Shown here: one piece after another, positions 1 through 6,660 of the stretch
How positions within the stretch are numbered: position 1 is the stretch's first letter
How the letters are laid out: the number at the start of each line of letters is the position of its first letter
From: Phycisphaerae bacterium
GTDB lineage: Bacteria; Planctomycetota; Phycisphaerae; Phycisphaerales; SM1A02
NCBI GenBank assembly: GCA_030432455.1
Contig: JAUIHC010000123.1
Location: forward strand, 1-8,088
Reading direction: 5' to 3'
DNA length: 8,088 bases
Notes under the pieces: model-generated
Database searches by the model: none
The model's input: only the letters and a program-made list of their open reading frames with translations
What the model was told of the DNA's origin: nothing
Made by a program: the position numbers and the translations under genes

Positions 1-318
1 CTCGACATCGACGACCTCGGCCCCGTCGAGCAGGCGACCTTCGACGACCTGCGGCGGGAGATGCGGGCGATCCTCGAGAGCACGCCGTACTGTCCCGGCG
101 ACGGCAACCTCGATGGACGGGTGGACATGGAGGATCTGACCGCGGCGATCGCCGACTGGGGCGCCGCCAGCTGGTGGGATCTCGACCGCGACGGCACCAT
201 CACCGGCGCCGACATCGGCCTGCTCATCGCGAACTGGAACCCCGACTGCGCCGCAGACACCGTCCCACGCGACGGCCTCTCGTACAACGACCCGGCCTAC
301 ATCCCCGACTGCCTCTGA
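1..318 (+). CDS. C-terminal end of a dockerin-like repeat protein (5' partial)
   Basis: The reading frame is open from base 1 to a TGA at 316-318, giving 105 residues of a longer protein; the first in-frame ATG (61) is internal, not a start. After a short acidic stretch (LDIDDLGPVEQ) come two EF-hand-like dockerin motifs. The first is around GDGNLDGRVDMEDLTAAIADW and the second around DLDRDGTITGADIGLLIANW, each with the spaced Asp/Asn calcium ligands and the following amphipathic helix. Planctomycete proteins of this kind usually carry a signal peptide and a large extracellular domain upstream, both outside this window, so the catalytic or binding role is unknown. A tail of about 23 residues with two Cys follows the second repeat, whereas many such proteins end almost directly after it. 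An extracellular or surface location is inferred from the family. Confidence 0.85.
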   Translation, partial: LDIDDLGPVEQATFDDLRREMRAILESTPYCPGDGNLDGRVDMEDLTAAIADWGAASWWDLDRDGTITGADIGLLIANWNPDCAADTVPRDGLSYNDPAYIPDCL

Positions 319-341
319 CGCGATCCCGATGATCGCGATGA

Positions 342-370
342 TCCCGGGCGACTGGAGGAGATGCCCGGGA
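342..370. terminator. Stem-loop just after the dockerin gene, possible terminator
   Basis: TCCCGGGC (342-349) is perfectly complementary to GCCCGGGA (363-370) across a 13-base loop, starting 23 bases after the stop of the dockerin gene. No U-run follows on the plus strand (AAGACC), so intrinsic termination would be weak. Confidence 0.4.
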
Positions 371-376
371 AAGACC

Positions 377-412
377 ACGCCCCGCCACGGTCCGAGGACC
401 GGGGCGGGGCGT
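377..412. terminator. Long GC-rich hairpin between convergent genes
   Basis: ACGCCCCGCC (377-386) pairs with GGCGGGGCGT (403-412), and CGGTC (388-392) pairs with GACCG (397-401) around a CGAG tetraloop. Only the A387/G402 position is mismatched, so the stem is about 16 bp. It lies between the convergent dockerin and regulator genes and could serve either. On the minus strand the hairpin is followed by GGTCTTTCCC, a short T-containing tail, which slightly favours the regulator transcript. Confidence 0.55.
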
Positions 413-431
413 ACCCGCGTCCTTGCGGGGC

Positions 432-477
432 GTCCTCGCGAGGCGAGGACCGCAGTCCCTTCGCTTGCTGGCGAGGG
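432..477. other. Two further hairpins next to the regulator stop codon
   Basis: GTCCTCGC (432-439) pairs perfectly with GCGAGGAC (443-450) around a GAG loop. CCCTTCGC (457-464) pairs with GCGAGGG (471-477) with one bulged T. Together with the hairpins at 342-370 and 377-412 they make nearly the whole 319-489 gap foldable. Their role is unproven; transcript end protection or termination of the minus-strand gene is plausible. Confidence 0.35.
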
Positions 478-489
478 CGGCGATCGCGA

Positions 490-1086
490 TCAGTAGACGA
501 CCGCGTGGGCGCTCTCGACCGCCTCGATGACCTGCCGCACCGTGAACGGCTTGCGGAGGACCGAGTCGAAGCCGCACTGCATCAGCTGGCCGATCTGGCC
601 ATCGGTGACGCGGCTGCTCATGGCGATGATGCGGGTGACCTGCAGATCCTCGTTGCCGTGGATCAGCTTGCACACCTGCGTGCCGTCGCCGTCGGAGACG
701 TTGAGTTCGTAGAGCATGACGTGCGGACGGAACCGCTCGCACTCCATCCCGGCGGCGAACAGGCTGTCGCAGGTGCGGATGTCGAAGTTGGTCTGCTCGC
801 GAAGCACGCCGGTGAGGGTGTCCACGACGCCCTGATCGGTGTCGCAGATCAGCACCCGCGGACGGCCGCTCATGAGGCCGTCCATCGGGATGTCGTGCTC
901 CCGCATGAAGGAGAGGAGGTTCGCCACGGGGATCCGCCGGTCCTTCGACCCCGGAATCCGGTAGCCCTTCAGCTGCCCCGAATCGAACCACTTGCTCACC
1001 GTGCGGCTGGCGACGTTGCAGATCTTCGCCACTTCACCGGTGGTGAGCACGTCCTTGTCGAGGAGGTTGAACTGTTCGTTGCTCAT
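490..1086 (-). CDS. HTH (excisionase/MerR-like) plus receiver-domain regulator with Glu at the phospho-acceptor site
   Basis: The 198-residue product has an N-terminal helix-turn-helix of the excisionase/MerR-like type at residues 13-67 (TTGEVAKICNVASRTVSKWF, then the wing GYRIPGSKDRRIP). A CheY-like receiver domain follows at about residues 76-195. Receiver landmarks are Asp82 of the acidic pair (IC-D-T-D, with Thr83 in place of the second acid), Ser157 at the Thr/Ser switch site and Lys179 in RKPF. The residue aligning with the phosphorylated Asp is Glu127 in HVMLYELNVSDGDG. Planctomycetes carry many HTH plus receiver proteins of this order, so a cytoplasmic DNA-binding regulator is likely, but no partner kinase is nearby and no target can be named. 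The frame is open up to an ATG at 1254. The start at 1086 is preferred because the domain begins there and the upstream 56 residues look like non-coding translation; its Shine-Dalgarno is weak (GGA, 7 bases away). Confidence 0.88.
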   Translation of the reverse strand: MSNEQFNLLDKDVLTTGEVAKICNVASRTVSKWFDSGQLKGYRIPGSKDRRIPVANLLSFMREHDIPMDGLMSGRPRVLICDTDQGVVDTLTGVLREQTNFDIRTCDSLFAAGMECERFRPHVMLYELNVSDGDGTQVCKLIHGNEDLQVTRIIAMSSRVTDGQIGQLMQCGFDSVLRKPFTVRQVIEAVESAHAVVY

Positions 1087-1195
1087 GTGAGGTCCGTCCC
1101 GTGTTCCCTTGGCGACGCGACTCTCGGCATCCTGCGAGACGTCGCCGAACCACTCATCGGCGCAACCCGAGCGCGAATTCAGGCGCGAACCGCCA

Positions 1196-1230
1196 ATGTC
1201 CGCGCAATTCCGCCAGACCGACGCGGACAT
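1196..1230. repeat. 9-bp inverted repeat with 17-base spacer, possible operator
   Basis: ATGTCCGCG (1196-1204) and CGCGGACAT (1222-1230) are perfect inverted copies. They lie about 110-145 bases upstream of the regulator start and roughly 85-120 bases upstream of the candidate promoter of the small membrane gene. A binding site for a dimeric regulator, possibly the adjacent HTH protein itself, is an inference. Confidence 0.3.
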
Positions 1231-1312
1231 GCCACGCCGGAGCCATCGCGGCACTCGTGGTTATGAGAACCAGGACGATCGTGGCTCGTCCCGAAGATCC
1301 GGGGATCGGGAC

Positions 1313-1341
1313 GTGACACGGCCGGGAACCGGCGTCAGAAT
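1313..1341 (+). promoter_or_regulatory. Candidate sigma70-type promoter for the small membrane protein gene
   Basis: GTGACA (1313-1318) and CAGAAT (1336-1341) are separated by 17 bases. They differ from the consensus boxes at two positions each. Transcription would start near 1348, about 50 bases before the ATG at 1398. Confidence 0.4.
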
Positions 1342-1397
1342 CGCCCCGGCGATCGAAGACCCTCGATCCGCGACGACCAGACGAAAGGAGCGTCGGG

Positions 1398-1556
1398 ATG
1401 GAGATCCTGGGACTGCTGGCCCTGCTGCTGATCATCGGGGCGTTGCGTGGGGGCAAGGACGTGCCGGAGTCGATCCGACTCGGTTGCGGCTGCCTCGTCG
1501 GCACCACCCTGTTCCTCGTGGTGCTGATTCTTCTGCTGGGGGCGCTGTCGCGGTGA
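1398..1556 (+). CDS. Small hydrophobic membrane protein, 52 residues
   Basis: This short gene encodes 52 residues and is supported by a strong Shine-Dalgarno, AAAGGAG at 1384-1390, seven bases before the ATG. The protein begins MEILGLLALLLIIGAL, a hydrophobic segment at about residues 3-16. A charged linker RGGKDVPESIR (17-27) and a Cys-containing turn GCGC (29-32) follow, then a second hydrophobic segment at about 33-50 ending LGALSR. The pattern is that of a two-helix hairpin in the inner membrane, or one membrane helix after an N-terminal signal-like helix. I recognise no family. The gene has a possible promoter of its own (1313-1341) and is convergent with the threonine dehydratase gene, its stop lying only 24 bases from that gene's stop. 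Function is unknown; small two-helix proteins often modulate larger membrane complexes, but nothing here names a partner. Confidence 0.75.
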   Translation: MEILGLLALLLIIGALRGGKDVPESIRLGCGCLVGTTLFLVVLILLLGALSR

Positions 1557-1559
1557 CCC

Positions 1560-1588
1560 GGGGGACGCCTTCGGCGACAACTACCCCC
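1560..1588. terminator. Weak hairpin at the convergent stop codons
   Basis: GGGGG (1560-1564) can pair with CCCCC (1584-1588), enclosing a smaller CGCC/GGCG stem (1566-1569 with 1572-1575). It spans the 24-base gap between the small membrane gene and the dehydratase stop codon. There is no T-run on either side, so this is a tentative bidirectional terminator. Confidence 0.25.
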
Positions 1589-2807
1589 CCGCCGACTCCA
1601 CGCACCGCAGCGGGATTCCCGCCGCTCGCACCGCCTGCTGGACCTCGTTGCCGTGGGCCGCGTCGCGCACTTCCAGCGTGCAATCGACCAGCACCGTCGA
1701 GACATCGGGCCCGCCGAACGCCCGTTCGTGCCGGATGTCGCGCACGCTGGCGCCCGCGTCGGCGATGACCGTGACAAGGTGCTGCAGTCCGCCCGGACGG
1801 TCACGGATCGACGCTGTGAATCGAAGCAGCCGCCCGTCCACCGCGAGGCCGTGCTCGATGACCCGCGAAAGGACCATCGGATCGATGTTGCCGCCGCAGA
1901 GCAGCAGCACCACGGTCCTTCCCGCGAGGTGCGAGAGATGTCCTTCGAGGAAGGCGGCGAGCGTCGCCGCCCCGCCACCCTCGACGACCCCGCGGTGCAT
2001 CTCCGCCAGCCGAAGGATCGCCAGAGACAGCGACTCCTCGCCGACCGCGTACATCTCGTCCACCCGGTCCTTCGCCAGTTCGAACGCCCGCGGCCCGACC
2101 TCGGGCACCGCCAGTCCGTCCGCGAGCGTCGGCTCGACCGGCACCCGCACCGGACCGCCCGCCTGCATCGCGGCGATGAAGCTCGCCGCCCGCGTCGGCT
2201 CGACCCCGATCACCCGCACGTCGGGACGCATCGCCTTGATCGCGACGCCCACGCCGGCGAGGAGCCCCGCCCCGCCGACCGGGACGACGACCGCGTCGAG
2301 ATCCGGAACCTCCTCGAACAGTTCCAGTCCGATCGTCCCCTGACCCGCGATGATGTCTGCCCCGTCGAATCCGTGGATGTAGGTGAGCCCGTCGGACGCG
2401 ACCAGTTCATCCGCCCGTTCCTTCGCCTCGCCGATGTTCGCCCCGTGCAGCAGCACGCGGGCGCCGTACGCCGCGCAGCGGGTCTGCTTCACGATCGGCG
2501 CCGTGCGGGGCATGACGACGGTCACCGGAATCCCGAGATCGCGGCCATGCCACGCCAGTGCGAGGGCGTGGTTGCCCGCGCTCGCAGCGACGACGCCGCG
2601 GGTCCGAGCGTCCTCGGGCAACAGCGAGAGCGCGTTGCGGGCCCCGCGTTCCTTGAACGACCCGGTCCGCTGCTTGTACTCGAGTTTGCAGAAGACGCGG
2701 GCGCCGACGAGTTCGGAGAGCCCGGGCGCCTCGGTGCAGGGCGTGCGGAAGACGCCGCCGGCGATGCGACGGCGGGCGGCGACGATGGTGTCGAGGGTGA
2801 CGGGCAT
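1581..2807 (-). CDS. ilvA: Threonine ammonia-lyase (threonine dehydratase) with C-terminal ACT-like domain
   Basis: The 408-residue protein is a fold-type II PLP enzyme that would deaminate L-threonine (and probably serine) to 2-oxobutyrate (pyruvate) and ammonia in the cytoplasm. The PLP Schiff-base lysine is Lys52 in TGSFKERGA. SAGNHALAL (about 76-84) contacts the cofactor, VGGAGLLAG (about 176-184) is the phosphate-binding glycine loop, and LLCGGNID (about 301-308) is the conserved C-terminal motif of the catalytic domain. Residues from about 328 on (FTASIRDRPGGLQHLVTVIADAGASV) look like a single ACT-type regulatory domain, as in the roughly 400-residue clostridial/catabolic-like group rather than the 514-residue E. 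coli IlvA with two ACT-like modules. The glycine loop has Ala in place of one Gly of the usual GGGG. The start fits the family N-terminus, but the sequence before it is CT-rich with no Shine-Dalgarno. Whether it is biosynthetic (ilvA) or catabolic (tdcB-like) cannot be decided here. Confidence 0.93.
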   Translation of the reverse strand: MPVTLDTIVAARRRIAGGVFRTPCTEAPGLSELVGARVFCKLEYKQRTGSFKERGARNALSLLPEDARTRGVVAASAGNHALALAWHGRDLGIPVTVVMPRTAPIVKQTRCAAYGARVLLHGANIGEAKERADELVASDGLTYIHGFDGADIIAGQGTIGLELFEEVPDLDAVVVPVGGAGLLAGVGVAIKAMRPDVRVIGVEPTRAASFIAAMQAGGPVRVPVEPTLADGLAVPEVGPRAFELAKDRVDEMYAVGEESLSLAILRLAEMHRGVVEGGGAATLAAFLEGHLSHLAGRTVVLLLCGGNIDPMVLSRVIEHGLAVDGRLLRFTASIRDRPGGLQHLVTVIADAGASVRDIRHERAFGGPDVSTVLVDCTLEVRDAAHGNEVQQAVRAAGIPLRCVESAGG

Positions 2808-2816
2808 GGGGGGAGA

Positions 2817-2851
2817 GAGAGTCGAGAGCCGAGAGTCGAGAGTGGAGAGTG
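2817..2851. repeat. 7-bp tandem repeat (GAGAGTC-type, 5 units) in the dehydratase leader
   Basis: Five consecutive heptamers read GAGAGTC, GAGAGCC, GAGAGTC, GAGAGTG, GAGAGTG on the plus strand, and GAGA runs continue towards the gene. On the sense strand of the dehydratase gene this gives a CT-rich leader that ends 9 bases before the ATG at 2807, where a Shine-Dalgarno would be expected. The unit length is not a multiple of three, so it is not a coding repeat. Confidence 0.85.
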
Positions 2852-2859
2852 GATTGTGA

Positions 2860-2890
2860 CGCCGCCGCCGTCCTCGGGACGGCGGCGGCG
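2860..2890 (-). terminator. Perfect 13-bp GC hairpin after pckA
   Basis: CGCCGCCGCCGTC (2860-2872) pairs perfectly with GACGGCGGCGGCG (2878-2890) around CTCGG. It begins about 30 bases past the pckA stop on the minus strand and is followed there by TCACAATCC, without a true U-run. It probably separates pckA from the downstream dehydratase gene. Confidence 0.6.
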
Positions 2891-2919
2891 ATCACGGTCT
2901 TCGATTCGTCATCCGAGTG

Positions 2920-4515
<1,596 letters not shown>

Positions 4516-4558
4516 GCTGAAAATGCCTCTGACCGGTCCTCGCGAACGCGAATCCCGG

Positions 4559-4567
4559 ATGGTACCA
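4559..4567 (-). promoter_or_regulatory. Candidate extended -10 promoter for pckA
   Basis: On the minus strand TGGTACCAT matches an extended -10 element (TGN plus TANNNT). It would place the transcript start near 4552 and leave a leader of about 37 bases to the ATG at 4515. No good -35 box is seen at the right distance (GGTCTG). Confidence 0.3.
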
Positions 4568-4642
4568 GCCACTGCATCGGCCAGACCGGATCGAATCCCC
4601 CGAAACCCGAGGATTTCCCCGGCAATCCACGGTCCGCACCGC

Positions 4643-4671
4643 TTGAGCCGGGTGCGGCTCGGCGGTAGGCT
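4643..4671 (+). promoter_or_regulatory. Promoter for tRNA-His
   Basis: TTGAGC (4643-4648) and TAGGCT (4666-4671) are 17 bases apart. Transcription would start near 4678, only about six bases before the mature tRNA 5' end at 4684. The boxes resemble the other two good promoters in this window (5782-5809 and 6599-6626). Confidence 0.5.
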
Positions 4672-4683
4672 TCCGGACCCGCT

Positions 4684-4756
4684 GGCGACCGTAGCTCAGG
4701 GGTAGAGCACCTGGTTGTGGTCCAGGACGTCGCGGGTTCGAATCCCGTCGGTCGCC
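4684..4756 (+). tRNA. tRNA-His (anticodon GTG)
   Basis: A full cloverleaf can be drawn. The acceptor stem is GCGACCG (4685-4691) with CGGTCGC (4749-4755), and the D stem is GCTC/GAGC. The anticodon stem is CCTGG/CCAGG with loop TTGTGGT, giving anticodon GTG. The T stem is GCGGG/CCCGT with loop TTCGAAT. The base before the acceptor stem is G (4684) and the discriminator is C (4756), which gives the G-1:C73 identity pair specific to tRNA-His. CCA is not encoded (CTC follows). The D loop is short. Confidence 0.97.
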
Positions 4757-4773
4757 CTCGCCAGTTCACGCCT

Positions 4774-4801
4774 CGACGCCGCCGGACTTCCGGCGGCGTC
4801 G
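4774..4801 (+). terminator. GC hairpin after tRNA-His
   Basis: CGACGCCGCCGGA (4774-4786) and TCCGGCGGCGTCG (4789-4801) are perfect inverted copies separated by CT; in RNA the innermost pair would open to leave a four-base loop. It starts 18 bases after the tRNA and is followed by TCGCGTTCC, with no U-run. Position and strength suggest a terminator of the tRNA transcript. Confidence 0.65.
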
Positions 4802-4803
4802 TC

Positions 4804-4908
4804 GCGTTCCGGACCCACGCTCTCCGGCCCCATACTTTCCGGCTCCATGCGTTCCGGATCCATACTTTCCGGATCCATGCGTTCCGGATCCATGGGTTCC
4901 GCACCAAG
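4804..4908. repeat. 15-bp tandem array, seven units, between tRNA-His and the amidase gene
   Basis: Seven head-to-tail 15-base units run from 4804 to 4908. The central three (4849-4893) share TTCCGGATCCAT exactly after a variable triplet, and the outer units decay progressively (TTCCGGACCCAC at the left, TTCCGCACCAAG at the right). The leading triplet alternates ACT, GCG, ACT, GCG in units 3-6, which implies expansion as a 30-base dimer. Each unit contains the overlapping palindromes TCCGGA and, in the central ones, GGATCC. The array starts right after the tRNA hairpin and ends 31 bases before the amidase ATG. Confidence 0.9.
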
Positions 4909-4924
4909 AGGACTCCCCCACCAC

Positions 4925-4936
4925 GCCTCCGGAGGC
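4925..4936 (+). promoter_or_regulatory. Shine-Dalgarno of the amidase inside a 12-bp palindrome
   Basis: GGAGG (4931-4935) lies four bases before the ATG at 4940. It forms the right half of the perfect palindrome GCCTCCGGAGGC. The site fixes the start codon despite an open frame upstream. The palindrome could let two transcripts or a local fold hide the ribosome site, which is an inference. Confidence 0.55.
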
Positions 4937-4939
4937 CCC

Positions 4940-5785
4940 ATGCACGCCATCGCCCTCCAGTACGCCCCGGTCTGGCAGGACAAGCCCGCGTCGCACCGCC
5001 TGATCGAGACCATGATCGCCGAGGCGGCCCCGCCGCCGGGCAGCCTCGTCGCCCTGCCCGAGATGGGCGACACGGGGTGGTCGCTCGATGCGGAGGCGGT
5101 GGTCGGCGGCGACACCCCCGGCTGGGCCTCCGATGTCTCGAAGCGGCACGGCATCCACCTCGTGGTCGGATTCGCCCGGACCGTCGATCGGCCTCCCGGA
5201 GCCGCCAACGCCGCCGTGATCGCCCACCCCGACGGTTCGCTCGGCCCGATCTACGAGAAGATCCATCCGTTCGGATTCACCGAGGAACCCGCGTGCTTCG
5301 CCTCGGGGGAGCGGGTGGTGATCGATCGCGCCGGCCCGTTCACCGTGGCCCAGACCATCTGCTACGACCTGCGGTTCCCGGAGCTTCATCGGGTCGCGAT
5401 CGATCATGGAGCGGACCTGCTGGTGATCGTCGCCAACTGGCCCGCGGAACGGGCGGCCCACTGGCGGGCCCTCGTCATCGCCCGGGCCATCGAGAATCAG
5501 GCGTTCGTGGTGGCGGTGAATCGAACCGGCCGGGATCCATCGTTCACCTTCGACGGTGGCTCGCTGATCGTCTCCCCGACCGGCGTGGTGCTGGCGGAGG
5601 GCGATGCGGCACCCGGCGCGGTCCGAGCCGAACTCGATCATGCCGAACTGCTGGCGTGGCGACGACGATTCCCGGCCCTTGCGGACCGGCGCGTGCCGCT
5701 CGGCCGCGACTTCGCGGTCGTGATCGCCGGTTCCCGGACGAGCCTCGACGAGAGAGATCCGGATTCGCCCCGTCGGCTCGATTGA
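4940..5785 (+). CDS. Carbon-nitrogen hydrolase, nitrilase superfamily (omega-amidase-like)
   Basis: The 281-residue product has the nitrilase-superfamily catalytic triad in order: Glu41 in ALPEMGDTG, Lys107 in YEKIHPFGF and Cys141 in TICYDLRFPELHR. A further conserved acidic position lies near NQAFVVAVNRTG. Length and motifs (ICYDLRFPEL, then VANWPAERAAHWRALVIARAIENQ) resemble omega-amidases of the YafV/NIT2 type, which hydrolyse 2-oxoglutaramate and 2-oxosuccinamate to the oxo-acid and ammonia; the exact substrate is inferred. The protein is expected in the cytoplasm, as no signal peptide is seen. The frame is open upstream through the tandem array and the tRNA gene, but the family N-terminus (MHAIALQYAPVWQDK) and GGAGG at 4931 mark 4940 as the start. 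The stop codon overlaps the promoter of the next gene. Confidence 0.92.
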   Translation: MHAIALQYAPVWQDKPASHRLIETMIAEAAPPPGSLVALPEMGDTGWSLDAEAVVGGDTPGWASDVSKRHGIHLVVGFARTVDRPPGAANAAVIAHPDGSLGPIYEKIHPFGFTEEPACFASGERVVIDRAGPFTVAQTICYDLRFPELHRVAIDHGADLLVIVANWPAERAAHWRALVIARAIENQAFVVAVNRTGRDPSFTFDGGSLIVSPTGVVLAEGDAAPGAVRAELDHAELLAWRRRFPALADRRVPLGRDFAVVIAGSRTSLDERDPDSPRRLD

Positions 5786-5809
5786 CGACACGACGCGGTG
5801 CCGTAGGAT
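5782..5809 (+). promoter_or_regulatory. Promoter overlapping the amidase stop codon
   Basis: TTGACG (5782-5787) and TAGGAT (5804-5809) are 16 bases apart, five and four matches to the consensus boxes. The -35 box includes the amidase TGA. Transcription would start near 5816 and serve the gene at 5939-6577, so that gene need not depend on amidase transcription. Confidence 0.5.
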
Positions 5810-5938
5810 GCCGAGCATGCCCGCCCGCGTGCGGGTGCCGACGAGCCGATGCCGGAATGGACGCCGCCTCTCGTCGAACGACTCACGGCTCCGATGCGGA
5901 CACTTCCGCCCGGAGCCGATCCGCTGGAGGCGGATGGC

Positions 5939-6577
5939 ATGCATCAGACGAGTTCCCGAACCAGACGAGCATCCTCATCGCGACCGCAGCGATCCGCCGG
6001 TGACGCCGCATCCGCAGCCGACCGGCTCGGCGTCGACGCCGCCGATCTCCTTCGACGCGCCTTCTTCCGGGACGCCGCCGAGTCCGCCGCCCGCTACGGC
6101 GTGAGCGTCCACGATGTCTTCGAGCACTGCGCCACGGCGTTCGACCTCGAGCTTCTGGACACCCCGATGCTCCGGCTGGGAGCCGCCGAGCGGATCGCGG
6201 GGAACCTCGAGGACGTGCTGCTCGTGATCGCCTGCATCCGGCAGGCCCCCCACGCCTGGCACGATCTCGAGGAGGAGATGCGTCCCATGCTTGCCCGCAT
6301 GTGCGAACTGCGGGTCGATGAGATCGAGTCGATGCTGCAGGCCTCGCGATTCCTGCGGGCGGTCCGCTACCAGACGCTGGGCCTCGATCCCGAGGCCGAA
6401 GTGGACGACGGGACACCCCGACTTCAGGACTTCACCGGACTGCAGCCGCTGCGGTCGTATCTGGGCGGACCGCTCTTCTCGTTGCTGCAGGACCTGATCC
6501 GCGATGGACTGGTGCAGGGCGTTCGAGGTCAGGGCGATGGCGGCGTCGAACGGCGTGCACTTCGTCTGGCGGACTGA
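5939..6577 (+). CDS. Hypothetical helical protein of about 212 residues
   Basis: I do not recognise this protein. From the ATG at 5939 it has 212 residues. The first 30 or so are a Ser/Arg/Ala-rich, probably disordered lead (MHQTSSRTRRASSSRPQ). A mainly alpha-helical body follows (DAADLLRRAFFRDAAESAARYGVSVHDVFEHC through RMCELRVDEIESMLQASRFL), then a C-terminal part with two short helices (LQPLRSYLGG and LFSLLQDLIRDGLVQGV). No membrane segment or signal peptide is seen. The start is a choice: GGAGG (5926-5930) lies eight bases before 5939, whereas the in-frame ATG at 5849 adds 30 residues but has no ribosome site. Codon use is strongly GC3-rich, as in its neighbours. The gene sits between its own promoter and tRNA-Phe, so context gives no function. 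Confidence 0.75.
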   Translation: MHQTSSRTRRASSSRPQRSAGDAASAADRLGVDAADLLRRAFFRDAAESAARYGVSVHDVFEHCATAFDLELLDTPMLRLGAAERIAGNLEDVLLVIACIRQAPHAWHDLEEEMRPMLARMCELRVDEIESMLQASRFLRAVRYQTLGLDPEAEVDDGTPRLQDFTGLQPLRSYLGGPLFSLLQDLIRDGLVQGVRGQGDGGVERRALRLAD

Positions 6578-6598
6578 CCATCGATAGACGGCCGACGC

Positions 6599-6626
6599 TT
6601 GACACTCGTTCCGGCGGCGGTACTCT
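6599..6626 (+). promoter_or_regulatory. Promoter for tRNA-Phe
   Basis: A perfect TTGACA (6599-6604) is followed after 16 bases by TACTCT (6621-6626). Transcription near 6633 would give a 5' leader of about 28 bases before the mature tRNA at 6661. Confidence 0.5.
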
Positions 6627-6660
6627 TCACGGCTTCCCGACCTTCGGCGGGATTCCAGCG

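Larger units (their letters stand above)
1087..1397. other. Non-coding divergent region between regulator and small membrane protein
   Basis: About 310 bases separate the two divergent start codons. It holds a candidate plus-strand promoter (1313-1341), a spaced inverted repeat (1196-1230) and a direct repeat of GCGCGAA (1171-1177 and 1183-1189). I found no convincing promoter for the minus-strand regulator and no protein-coding frame with sensible composition. Confidence 0.5.

Noticed and set aside
1087..1254. N-terminal extension of the HTH-receiver protein to the ATG at 1254
   Set aside because: The extra 56 residues (rich in Arg, Trp, Cys) do not resemble a domain, and the known architecture starts at 1086.
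361..1266. 301-codon plus-strand frame antisense to the HTH-receiver gene
   Set aside because: It starts within hairpin sequence and mirrors a gene with clear domain motifs.
1259..1271. GGTTATGAGAACC as an operator palindrome
   Set aside because: Only four bases per arm match, too little to support a binding site.
4804..4908. CRISPR-like array
   Set aside because: The units are contiguous 15-mers with no spacers, and no cas genes are present.
4715..4939. N-terminal extension of the amidase through the 15-bp repeat array
   Set aside because: The open frame runs back into tRNA-His, so openness is not evidence of coding; the family N-terminus and the GGAGG site fix the start at 4940.
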